From positions 1 to 17,736 of the forward strand of contig JADJVN010000031.1 in assembly GCA_016710585.1 (NCBI GenBank): a stretch of 17,736 bases of DNA, read 5' to 3'. This document shows positions 8,681 to 17,736 of this stretch, one piece after another. The notes under the pieces were generated by a model, which was not told where the DNA came from, did not search any database, and saw only the letters and a program-made list of their open reading frames with translations. Numbering within the stretch: the first letter of the stretch is position 1; every line of letters starts with the position of its first letter. The position numbers and the translations under genes were made by a program. The DNA comes from Saprospiraceae bacterium (GTDB lineage Bacteria; Bacteroidota; Bacteroidia; Chitinophagales; Saprospiraceae).

Positions 8681-11600
8681 ATGAGTGTAAAACAATCAAA
8701 TATAAGCGGACTTAGTTGTAATAATTTTATTATCCTAATTAATTTAATTGGCTGCAGTTTAATTTTGCAAAGCTGTCTCAATAAAGAAAATATATCTGTA
8801 CAACTACCTAAACATATCAGTAATAGTAGTCCAATAAGCTCTAATTCCAGTAAGGTCAATTTATATCACAAAGAAATGAATTTTGAAAGGATAGCTTCGG
8901 AAGATGGATTGCTGAGTAATGAAATTGAAAATTTGTTCTGTGATCCTTCTACAGGATTATGGATTATAGGACAAGCTAATGTTGAATTATACGATGGTTA
9001 TAATGTCAGAAAAATTGAGGAGTTTAATAATTTTGTCCTCCCCAAAGGAGTATTAGATATTAAAAAAGATAAGAATGGTTCATATTATTTTCTAACTAAT
9101 AAAGGATTAACACAATTATCAAATAATAAAAGTAAGTTTTTTGGATTTCAAAAAGGAGATTGATGTTTTTAATCGGCCCAAAATAACCTATGATAGTACT
9201 TTAAATATTTTGTGGATAAACAATACTACAGAGTATTTTAATATCATCGATGAAAGCTTGAACAAATTGGTTTATAAAAATTATACTTCATTCAATGTGA
9301 GTATAAATTCTAAAGGAACATATTTTGTGTTTGGCAGTATTTCTACACCGGTATGTGAACTTGCAAAATATAATTATGTGGAGAAAAAAGTACAAGAAGT
9401 TAAAAGGATTGATACTACAGATCTTATTCAGATTAGAGGTTTTGTTGTGGATCTTAAAGAGCAGTTTTGGATATATACACAGAATAGTATTATGTGGAAG
9501 TATTCTCCAAAATTTGATAGCTTGCAACATTTTGGTTCTAGGACGGAAGAGCTTCTTGACTATAGTTTTACCTCCACAATGCTTGTTGGAAAGTATATTG
9601 AAAAATTAGATCAAGTAATTATAGGTACTTATGGAGGGGTAGTATATTTGGTAAATGATAATGGTTTAGAATATCCATTTTTACAAAAGTGTATGCCTGA
9701 AGAAGATAATCCAACTAAATTGCCACCCGCAGTTATCTTAAGTATCGAATTTGATGCAAATGATAATTTATTTGTACATTCTTATAATGCAGGAATTAAT
9801 GTATATAGACCTGCAAAGAACAAATTTACTGTTTTGAAAAATAGGAAAAGGATAGCACAACTATTTCTTCAAATATTGTTGATTGTTTACTTTGGGATGA
9901 AAATAATTTATGGGTAGGGACTAAGAGAGGCCTTTCTCAAGTTGATTTGAAAAAATTACCAAATTACTAATTATACTACTCCAAACTCTAGTTTACTGAA
10001 ACAATGGGTGAAAGATATTGAATTGATTCAAACTGATCAATTATTGCTTTGTTATTGGGGAGGGACTCCTGAATTCTTCAATATAAAAACCAAAAAATAT
10101 CAAAGAATAATTCCTAAGAATTATGACAAGCAAAAATGGCTTGATTTTACTTACGATTTTTTTATTGCAGATATGAGTAAATTTAACAATAATGAGATTT
10201 ATTTCGCAAATTGGAGCGGTGGTGGGGTATTAGATAAATACGATATTTCAAAAAATATTTATAGTCTAGCATTTTATAGTCAGAAGGATACAACGCCTTT
10301 GCAAGATCAATTAAGGTTCAGTTCTGCGATATTGAAAACAGAAAAAAGTATTTTTTCTGGTTCTAGTGTTGGAACAGGATTGTTTGAAATCAAACAAAGT
10401 GAACACGGTCAATTATTTTATTCGGATGAGCATAGGTCGCCAACTAAAGAAGAATTGACTTTGAGTATTAAGAAGGAAGATAAAGTTGTTAATGATAGCA
10501 GCAAAATCAGTCAGGTGAATTATATATATAAAGATAATCAAGATAGGATTTGGATTTGTACTCCAAATGGTTTGTTTTTTCGAACTGTTGATGATGGCCA
10601 AATAGTTCGAATTAAATGTCTAGATTCTTGTGGATTAAATAATGTAGTGTCTGTTATTCAATCACCCAAGATTAAATCACAGTATTTAATAGGAACATCC
10701 AAAGGCTTGGTCAGTTACGATATAGATAAAGATAAAGTTTTAGAGATTTTTACAAAGGAAGATGGGCTTAGTTCAAATAGTTTGAGTGTAAAAGCTTTGC
10801 AATTTTCAGATAGTCATCAACTTGCAATAGGAACAAATAAAGGAGTAAATCTTATACATTTTGATAGTATTTATGATACTGATATCACTGCAGCGCCATT
10901 TATTAGTGCTATATATGTTGATGGACAGTTATTTGAAGAAAGATCAAAATTGGAATTGAGTTACGATAGTAAAAATATCAAATTTGAATTTGCATCATCG
11001 GACTTAAGTATACCTTCTAGGAATGAATATTCATATATTCTAGAAAATCATGATGAATCTTGGTCTAAGCCTAGTACTGAGCATGTGGCAAATTTCAACA
11101 ATCTTGACCCTGGTAAATATATTTTTAAAGTTCACTGTACAAATCATATAGGACGGTGGTCGAATGAATTTGCTGCTTGTGAGTTTGAAATCAAATCGAT
11201 CTGGTATCAGACCTTATTTTTTAAAATATTTGCTTTTGTTTGCTTTCTATTTTTTGCTTGGTTGTTTGTGCGTTATTTACAAAAAAGATACCGATTTATT
11301 GAAATGGAGAATGATCGAAAAATTAAACTACTGCAGATTCAAACACTTCAATCCCAGATCAATCCGCATTTTATTTTCAATGTTTTAGGCTCATTGCAAA
11401 ATCAAATCTTAAATAAAAAATACCGAAGAGGCAAATAGACATTTAATTAATTTCTCAAAGTTGATACGTAGTTTTCTAGACTCTTCAGTGAGTAGCAGTA
11501 ATTCAGATTTATCGTCATTGAGACATAGCACTATTTCTCTAGAAAAGGAGATTGAGCTTTTAAAATTGTATATTGAATTTGAACAATTGCAGCGACCTGA

Positions 11601-11976
11601 TAAGTTTAACTTTGAAATCAATATTAGTCCTAAAATTGAGCCATCAAATCTTAGTATTCCACCTTTGATAGTCCAACCTTTTGTTGAAAATGCAATCAAG
11701 CATGGCCTGATGTACAAAGATGATGGGAAAGGATTGTTAAAAATTGATCTAGAAATTGAGAATGATTTACTAATTATTACTATCTTTGACAATGGAGTTG
11801 GTAGAAAGAAAGCTGCTGAGATCCAGAATGAATCGAAAAAAATTTATAAGTCACATGGGTCTAAATTAGTTCAAGATCGAGTAAAAATATTGAATGAGTT
11901 AGGATATTCTATACATATACAAATTATTGATTTAGAGCCAAGTGGAACAAAAGTAGTATTATACATCGCTGATTAA
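8681..11976 (+). CDS. Reg_prop/Y_Y_Y sensor histidine kinase of the LytS (His_kinase) type, frameshifted
   Basis: The joined product is about 1,100 residues. A basic start and hydrophobic segment (IILINLIGCSLILQSC, lipobox-like LQSC) precede a periplasmic sensor built of Reg_prop beta-propeller repeats. Examples are EDGLLSNEIENLFCDPSTGLWI, STTISSNIVDCLLWDENNLW and DNQDRIWICTPNGLF, and EDGLSSNSLSVKAL near 10759. A Y_Y_Y domain follows (about 10950-11195, ending NNLDPGKYIFKVHCTN), then one membrane helix (about 11210-11275, LFFKIFAFVCFLFFAWLFV). The LytS-type kinase has the H-box QSQINPHFIFNVLGSLQNQ, with phospho-acceptor His at 11367-11369. Its ATPase has the N-box PPLIVQPFVENAIKHGL and G-box DNGVGRKKA. 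The frame breaks near 9150, 9850, 9950 and 11420, each in or beside an A run, and the similarity resumes in the next frame each time. It pairs with the response regulator 17 bases downstream. The ligand is unknown; such sensors often respond to extracellular polymers or envelope state. Confidence 0.88.
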
Positions 11977-11993
11977 TTAAAATTTAAACCTAC

Positions 11994-12828
11994 ATGATTA
12001 AAGCTATCCTTCTGGAAGACACTAGAGATAATAGGGAGACACTGATAGCCATGCTACATAAGCATTGTCCTGAGATTCACATAGTTGCTGAGTCAGAGAA
12101 TGTGAATCAAGCCTATCAATTGATTCATTTATTTAAGCCTGATCTAGTTTTTTTAGATATTCAATTGGACAAAGAAACTTCATTTGATCTCCTTGCCAAA
12201 CTTCATGCTGAAGGCAGTATCAATTTTGAAATTATTTTGTAACAGGTCATGGCTCTGCAGAGAATGCAACAAGGGCTATCGATTACTCTGCTCTTGATTT
12301 TATCAATAAACCTATCGATCCTGAAAAACTAATCAAGGCTGTTAACAAAGCAAAGACAAAGCTCAATAAGATTCAATACGAAAAGCAGATCGAGTTATTA
12401 CTGCAGCACTTTCAAGTGAATAATCAAAAACATCCTAAGATTGCCATCCAACTGCTTAAAGGGTTGTAGAATTTGTAGTCGTTGATGAAATAACCCAATG
12501 TTGTGCTAATGGACCGATTACAGAAGTGTTTTTGCAGATGGCTCAAAAAATGACTGCAATGAAGAACTTAGGCCATTATTCAAGGCTTCTCACTAAAGAC
12601 TACCAATTCTTTCAGATTAGCAATGATACTATCATCAATCTTGATCAAGTAAAACGGTATAATCACAGTGAATTGCAAGTAGAATTCAATAATGGTACAA
12701 CTACTTATGCATCACGAAGAGGTGGACAAGATTTTAAGCGTTATTTGCAGGATAATATCCAATTCCGAGATATTCATAAAGAATCTAAATCAATGCTTGG
12801 TTATTTTAAGGATGTATTTAAAAATTAG
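11994..12828 (+). CDS. LytTR-family response regulator, frameshifted
   Basis: The joined product of about 275 residues is a receiver domain plus a LytTR DNA-binding domain, the usual partner of a LytS-type kinase. The receiver has the acidic pair in AILLEDTRDN, the phospho-acceptor Asp55 in DLVFLDIQL (codon 12156-12158), the switch Thr in VTGHGSAENATRAI, and the conserved Lys in ALDFINKPIDPEKL. The LytTR domain (about 12480-12765) reads ITEVFL, MTAMKNLGHYSRLL, FFQISNDTIINLDQVKRYNH and TTYASRRGGQDFKRYL, ending near DN. Frames break near 12238 (a T-run missing one base, giving the false stop TAA), near 12465 and probably near 12540. It starts 17 bases after the kinase stop, so the two are co-transcribed. 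LytTR regulators bind paired direct repeats, and such a repeat lies 12 bases downstream of this gene. Confidence 0.9.
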
Positions 12829-12840
12829 TTTTTTGAAGCA

Positions 12841-12880
12841 AATTGACCAGTTATTCTTTTAATCGACCAGTTATTCTTTT
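12841..12880 (+). repeat. Tandem 20-bp direct repeat, candidate LytTR operator
   Basis: Two adjacent 20-base units (12841-12860 and 12861-12880) are identical except for T versus C at the fourth base. The shared 16 bases are GACCAGTTATTCTTTT. The period is exactly 20 bases, about two helical turns, so both copies present the same DNA face. Known LytTR sites are imperfect direct repeats of about 9 bases around a GTT core with a period near 21; CCAGTTATT here agrees at about 7 of 9 positions with the loose consensus. The repeat ends 55 bases before the ATG at 12936. Function is inferred from geometry and context. Confidence 0.85.
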
Positions 12881-12921
12881 TTCATCGGATTGATAAGAAT
12901 TTCTGTTCAATTTTACAGAAT

Positions 12922-12929
12922 TAAATTTA
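12922..12929 (+). promoter_or_regulatory. Weak candidate -7 element before the secreted hydrolase
   Basis: TAAATTTA matches 7 of 8 positions of TAnnTTTG and lies 6 bases before the ATG at 12936. No TTG is at proper -33 spacing; one at 12890-12892 is 29 bases upstream. A poor promoter needing an activator would fit the direct repeat centred about 60 bases upstream, but the match is weak. Confidence 0.2.
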
Positions 12930-12935
12930 TCCTTT

Positions 12936-15900
12936 ATGCGAAGTTTGAAATTAGTAGCTTGTTTAGTTTTTCTTTTTGCCGTCCATTTTTCAATAGCTCA
13001 ACAATTTAGATTGTCGATACCTAATGATGCCCCTGTAAGCTTGAACAATACAAAGTTTAATGAAGAAGCTGGATTACCACAGGCTATCTTTTCTCCTACC
13101 GTCGATTCTCAAGCATTAAAATATTCATGGGGATTTTCGATGGCTACTCAAAATTATGAGTTATGTTTTACCAGTGTAATCGATGCTGATGGCTATACTT
13201 ATTTTAGTAGTAATTATGACGAAAGTCAACTAGCACTCTATAAAGTTGACCCCAAAGGCAAACTTATTTGGTCTAGGAATTTTGGTCAAACAGCAAGCCG
13301 TCAATTCATGCTTGGTTTGGTATTGGATTACGATGGCAATATTATTGTGTCAGGCGCTTACAAAGCTTATGCATTTCAATCTAAAATAACCAGTGTTGGT
13401 GAACTTGATGGTTTTCTGGCCAAAATTGACCCAAAAGGAAATATACTATGGGCTAAAATCAGTCGGTGGAGTTAAAGATGATTATGTTAGTTCAGTAGCA
13501 GTAGATGCCAATAATAATGTATATACCACAGGATTTTTTACAGGTGAGGCATGGTGGAGTACTTCTCTGAAGAAAACGAGCAAAGGAAATAATGATATGT
13601 TTGTTGCCAAATATAATTCTTCAGGGGAGGTACAATGGGTCAATCAAATTAATGTAATTGGTATTACATATGAAGTTGGTAATACCCATTTTTCAAAAGT
13701 TGAAATAGTGGCCGACAAGCAGGGCAATTGCTATACTTCATTTTCGTATGATACATTACTCAGCTGTGAAAAATTTGCTGATAAACCACTAGTAGGTGAT
13801 AATGATCTATTCATTGTGAAATATAATACAAGTGGTGAGGCTGGTTGGTTATACACAAATGGCAGCCAGAATAATAGTATATATTCAGGTAGTTTGCATG
13901 TAGATGGAAATGGTGACCTACTGGTTTCTGGTTCTTTTACTGGTGAAATAAAGATCTCTATCTGCTCTTAAAGCAAATGGGGCTTATGATATTTTTGTAG
14001 CAAAATTTGCACCCGACGCTACAATAAAATGGGCTAAGTCCATAAGCGGTACAAAATCGGAATACTGTAATTATATAACGACAGATGCTAAGAATGAAAT
14101 CTATCTCACAGGCGGATTTGAAGGTTCTATTGAAAACAATAAAGCGAAGATCACAAGTACTGGAGAATTTGATGCTTTTTTGACAAAGTTAGATCATAAT
14201 GGTGAGCTGATTTCACTTTATAATATTGCAGAAGGCCCAGGAAAACAATCTGGCACTTGCATTGCGGTAAAAGATTCAATTATAGCAGTGGCTGGGAATA
14301 CCTTATCCCAAATGTCTATTTTATCAGTACCTTTTCCATATTATAAAGATTATGATGCTTTTGTGGTTTCCCTTATAGAGCATAATATTGTAGTTACACC
14401 ACCACCACCACCACCGCCACCGCCTCCTCCATACATCAACCCAAGTATCAAGCTCTCAGCCGCGTTCATCAATGCGGGTCAAGCTATCCAGATTAATGGG
14501 CAATTCTTCAACCCCAATGGCAATGTACAGATCTCACTAGAAGGTCCAGTATCTATCTCAGTGGGCAATGCTTTTCCTGCATCGACTTTAGGAACAATTT
14601 CTTTTAATCTGGGTACTACTTCGCTTCGATCTGGCACGTATAAGTGCATCGCGACGGATCTTGTTTCTGGCAAAATTGCTACGGCTAGCTTCAGAGTCAA
14701 AACACTTCCTGTCTCAGACAATTTCCTAACTATTCTCCGACCTAACAATCCAATAGCTGGAGTCATCAATGAAGCTATCCAGATCGAATGGTCCGACTAT
14801 ATGTTTGTGGATAGTAAATATAAACTTATAGGCCCTTATAGAGAATATAGCTATAAACTCGAAGGGCAGCGAAATAACGGCAACTGGACGACGATTAAGA
14901 ACATAACAGGAAATGGATTGAAGAATACAAATATCACTGTTGCTACACAATATGTACCTGTGGCAACTGGTGAATTTCGCTTCCGCATCACAGATAATCT
15001 ATCGACTGCAAGAAATAAAATGACACAGATCGTTACTGTGGTCAATAGCACAGCGAATGGTGCTACCATGGAGTTCTTATGGGATAAATCTTATAAAAAT
15101 TTATCCTGCTACTGCGCCTGTAGGCTGTGCTGCCGATGGCACGAGCCGAATGTATATCAAGATTTCAAAAAAATCAAGTCCTGCTATAAAAAAAATAGAC
15201 ATTACTCTGACTGATGATAAGGGAACGACAGACGTTAAGACCATAGGCAAAGTAAAATATGCAAGTACCCAAAATCCGAATGCATACACACTCGATGGAA
15301 ATTACGCCAATGCGAATAGTGCAGGTAGTAGCTCAGTCAATATCAATGGCGACTATTACTTCTGGTATGTAGCCCCTGATGACTTCACACGCAATGCTGC
15401 AGATGCTGATTTTTCTGAACGAATCGTAACTGTAAAAGCGAACATCACCTTGCAGAATAATACTAACCTAAACATTAGCAAAAATATCATCATCGTGCGT
15501 CCTCCGCTTATGCTCGTGCATGGGCTCAATGGGGATCATTCTACTTGGGATGATTTGCTGACTAAATATCCTACTGTTCCATTTATTCGAGATTCTAGAT
15601 TTAAAATAGTGAAAGCAGTGGATATGGAGCCTACTGCAGCATTCAAGTCAATTCTGGATTGTTATTGTCAGAAGATGAAAAGGTAGCAGGAAATTCCTTC
15701 AGAAGTTTAATTCAATCCATGCACAAGCTGGGATATACATGCAGTAGATTGGACTATGTCTGCCACAGTATGGGAGGATCTATGGTGCGCGATGCGATCA
15801 CCAGATATCCCTTGAGTTATTATGGTAAATCAAAACTACAAAGCAGGATTCTGTCACAAGATCATTACACTTGGTACGCCACACAATGGTCTTCTTTATG

Positions 15901-17371
15901 CAAATCTTTTGAAGATATTGATAATGATGGCTATAGTTTTGTAATACAACCTGTGCTTGAGTCTCAAAATTTGTTTGAAAAAGTCAATTTTAATACATAT
16001 AGAATAGTACCGGCTGTAGCTGATCTACGATTTGAATCTGGTGTTCACTTCAAAGAATCTGAGGTAAAGTCTCACCTAATCTTTGGGTCCTTGCCTTGTG
16101 TTGGTTTTAATGTAACGACATTGGCTTATTAGTTTTAATCCAAAACTTTTACGATGCACTTGGAGGTGATTGCATGTAATACCTATGATGCCTACATGAC
16201 AAATCTTGGTTACGAATCCCACTTTATGGATGCTAGTGATGGAATAGTGTCTCGACCTAGCCAGATGGCGGATTAAACCCCAGCACTTCGCCGCAAAAGA
16301 TGATCACCATTCGCCAACTTTTACCATACATCTACACTTGGGAATGCGATTTATGATGACCCTACAGTAGGCAAAAAAGTCGATGAACTTTTAAATACAT
16401 CCATGCACGATCCAAAGTTCGGGTTCATACCTGCTACCTCAGTGCAGAAAGTCCAGAAAGCAAGTACTCGACAGAATCTGAAAGTTCCTTACGGACAAAG
16501 TACAGATACTGTATCCACTAGCAGGAGCAAGTAGAAATATCAATGATAGCCTCACCATAAAGATTAAAGCAGAGATCAAAGACCTCAGTCTGCTGATCCT
16601 CCAGTTCCAAGGCAAAACCATCACGATACCAAGCCCTAAGGACAGCCTCATCAGTCTGCCATGGCAAGTCTCAGCAGATCATATTGAGACTCAGGAGATC
16701 CAGCTGACTGGACTGTATAAGACTGGTTCAACTACAGCTTTCTCGACTGCTAGAACCACTATCACAGTCAAAGCTCTAGGCAACATCCAAGAATGGACAG
16801 TCACCCCAACATTCATGGTCATGGAGAAAGGGAGCATCAGAAGACCGAAGTATGAAGCCATATTTGATCAGTCTGTATCACTAGTCGGCGCTTCCTCTGG
16901 GATCACAGCAAGTATTGATGACAAAACTATCGTATCCCTAGTAGTAGCACTAATGAGTTTACTGCCTTAAAACCAGGTATCGCCACCATCAGTCTAAACT
17001 ATATGGGCAAGTCATCCACTATCTCCATCGAAGTGATCGAGCATAAGGATCCCAATAAAGATACGACAGGGGTGACTGCTGTGGATGAGTATGGCGTATT
17101 GGATGATGGAATTACTATTTATCCCAATCCTATAACTTCATCAGAGTTCTATATGAATCTTCCAGTTGAATTATACTCACCTCTACATATTCAATTATTC
17201 AACCTTCAAGGTCAATTGATTTCGGAGCTAAATTTTCAAAAAGATAGAACAGGAACACAGACATTGCTCACATTACCTCCAGATCTACTAGACGGAATTT
17301 ATTTTCTCCGGATTAATAACTCAAGAGGTATCGTGTCTAAAAAAATTATTGTACAAAAACAACTAAAATAA
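12936..17371 (+). CDS. Giant T9SS-secreted protein: beta-propeller + Ig-like domains + lipase-like hydrolase + sorting domain, frameshifted
   Basis: The joined product of about 1,480 residues starts with a signal peptide (RSLKLVACLVFLFAVHFSIA before QQF). Seven SBBP-like propeller repeats follow (about 13165-14390), then an 11-Pro hinge (14399-14431), two beta-sandwich domains (about 14440-15050) and an ADGxS-type Ig-like domain (about 15075-15480). The alpha/beta hydrolase (about 15485-16430) has LMLVHGLNGDHSTWDDL, the nucleophile elbow CHSMGGS and ITLGTPHNG. A BIG2-like domain (about 16795-17040) and the T9SS type A sorting domain follow. The substrate is probably an ester or lipid, but the exact activity is unknown. 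Frames break near 13453, 13950, 15070, 15655, 15845, 15900, 16115-16150, 16275, 16310, 16520 and 16940, with family similarity continuing across each. The alternative is several separate broken genes, but only one signal peptide and one sorting tag are present, which favours one gene. The start follows an A/T-rich leader and has the only signal peptide. Confidence 0.85.
13165..14395 (+). other. Seven-repeat SBBP-like beta-propeller domain
   Basis: I count seven copies of a pattern 'D-x-(D/N)-G-(D/N)-x-(Y/I)-x-(T/S)-G ... D-x-F-(V/L)-(A/V)-K-(Y/I/F)-(D/N)-xx-G-xx-x-W'. Examples are DADGYTYFSSN/LYKVDPKGKLIWSRNFG, DYDGNIIVSGAYK/GFLAKIDPKGNILWAKSVGG, DANNNVYTTGFF/MFVAKYNSSGEVQWV and NDLFIVKYNTSGEAGW. 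Repeats five to seven contain DGNGDLLVSGSF/DIFVAKF, DAKNEIYLTGGF/DAFLTKLDHNGEL and a degenerate IIAVAGN/DAFVVSLIE. Seven is a common blade number for a closed propeller. Such domains usually bind rather than catalyse, so this may hold the hydrolase on a substrate or partner. Confidence 0.75.
14399..14431 (+). other. Polyproline hinge of 11 consecutive Pro codons
   Basis: Eleven Pro codons (CCA, CCG and CCT mixed) lie between the propeller and the Ig-like domains. Codon mixing suggests selection for the peptide rather than a pure triplet slippage. A polyproline stretch makes a stiff extended spacer. It also normally needs EF-P for efficient translation. Confidence 0.9.
15485..16430 (+). other. 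Alpha/beta hydrolase (lipase/esterase-like) catalytic domain
   Basis: The oxyanion-side motif LMLVHGLNG is near 15510, and the nucleophile elbow C-H-S-M-G-G has its Ser codon at 15767-15769. ITLGTPHNG (about 15864-15890) follows in the order typical of lipases. The conserved block VPAVADLRF is near 16010. The likely catalytic Asp is in ASDGIVSRPSQM (codon 16238-16240), and the likely catalytic His is in FYHTSTLGN (codon 16325-16327). The spacing and order Ser-Asp-His fit the fold. The Asp and His assignments are inferred from position and are less certain than the Ser. Confidence 0.75.
17108..17368 (+). other. T9SS type A C-terminal sorting domain
   Basis: The final 87 residues begin GITIYPNPITSSEFYMNLP and contain LHIQLFNLQGQLISE and LLDGIYFLRI, ending SKKIIVQKQLK. 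This is the classic pattern: YPNP, a central 'v.l.n..G', and G-x-Y-x-x-x-I followed by a basic end. The domain directs export across the outer membrane by the T9SS and is normally cut off by the sortase PorU/SprA-associated machinery. Confidence 0.92.
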
Positions 17372-17378
17372 TTCAATC

Positions 17379-17736
17379 ATGTATAGATTATTTAACACAC
17401 AGATTCAGATTGTATCGTACATCTTCATTTTAATATTTTGTCATTCGTTTCTCAAAGCGCAAGTAACTCCTCCTGCCATGGTCTATGTAGAAGGGTGGGA
17501 CCTTCCTCATGGGATGTTCCCCGAAAGGGTGATACTATTTTGAGAAATGGCAATGGTTGCAATTCTGATGAAACTTCTCATAAAGTAAGCATTTCAAGCT
17601 TTTACATTGGCAAGTATGAAGTAAGCCAGAAAGAATGGAAGGATATCATGGGAACTGTATCTGGTTGGGCTAATCCGTCCTACTTTAGCACTTGTGGCGA
17701 TAACTGTCCAGTCGAGAGAGTAAATTGGTATGCAGC
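17379..17736 (+). CDS. Secreted SUMF1/FGE-fold protein, 3'-truncated by the window and frameshifted
   Basis: The ATG at 17379 lies 8 bases after the hydrolase stop, so co-transcription is likely. The start MYRLFNTQIQIVSYIFILIF and the following HSFLKAQ form a signal peptide. The mature part begins AMVYVEGGTFLMG after correction of a break near 17495, with another break between about 17515 and 17540. GNGCNSDETSHKVSISSFYI, KYEVSQKEWKDIMG and CGDNCPVERVNWYAA follow. These are the conserved opening blocks of the FGE-sulfatase (SUMF1) fold. The region that decides real formylglycine-generating activity lies beyond the window, so only the fold can be stated. Many Bacteroidota members are secreted and non-enzymatic; a C-terminal sorting domain may exist downstream. 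Confidence 0.85.

Noticed and set aside
9325..9609. A second + strand open frame of 94 codons inside the sensor kinase
   Set aside because: It overlaps the Reg_prop coding frame and lacks any domain signal.
12841..12880. CRISPR array or slippage repeat
   Set aside because: There are only two copies with no spacer between them, no cas genes nearby, and the unit is not a simple microsatellite.
14399..14431. CCA trinucleotide microsatellite
   Set aside because: CCA, CCG and CCT codons are mixed and the tract is a typical in-frame interdomain Pro hinge, so it is treated as protein structure.

Overview
The window looks like a chromosomal piece of a member of the Bacteroidota, probably Saprospiraceae-like. 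The evidence is a gliding motility / type IX secretion (T9SS) core set, a secreted protein with a T9SS type A sorting domain, a Reg_prop/Y_Y_Y/LytS sensor kinase, AT-rich DNA, and A-rich leaders instead of Shine-Dalgarno sequences. All recognisable genes are on the + strand. No tRNA, rRNA, CRISPR array, transposase or phage gene was recognised.

Layout: (1) 1-1747 is the 3' part of a DUF255/YyaL-type thioredoxin-fold protein, heavily frameshifted. (2) 1747-2714 is a frameshifted PorP/SprF-type outer-membrane protein; its probable start overlaps the previous stop as TAATG. (3) 2926-7317 is gldK-gldL-gldM-gldN, the periplasmic ring and inner-membrane motor of the T9SS, closed by a strong intrinsic terminator at 7345-7375. 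(4) 7437-8595 holds a short unassigned ORF and a YitT-family membrane protein with a DUF2179 tail. (5) 8681-12828 is a two-component pair: a propeller-sensing LytS-like histidine kinase and a LytTR response regulator. (6) 12841-12880 is a nearly perfect 2 x 20 bp direct repeat between the regulator and the next gene. (7) 12936-17371 is one very large secreted protein of about 1,480 residues: seven-repeat beta-propeller, polyproline hinge, Ig-like domains, lipase-like alpha/beta hydrolase, BIG2-like domain and T9SS sorting domain. (8) 17379 to the window end is the start of a secreted SUMF1/FGE-fold protein.

How it fits together (inference): GldKLMN and the PorP-like protein form the export machine. 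The large hydrolase carries the address tag read by that machine. The LytTR two-component pair lies directly upstream of the hydrolase gene, and the phased direct repeat between them has the geometry of a LytTR operator. The window may therefore show a sense, regulate and secrete module beside its own secretion motor.

Caveat: only gldM and gldN read through cleanly. Nearly every other gene is broken by single-base frameshifts, many of them in homopolymer runs, while the protein signal continues in the next frame. This looks more like uncorrected long-read indels than decay, so I give whole-gene spans and describe the breaks.
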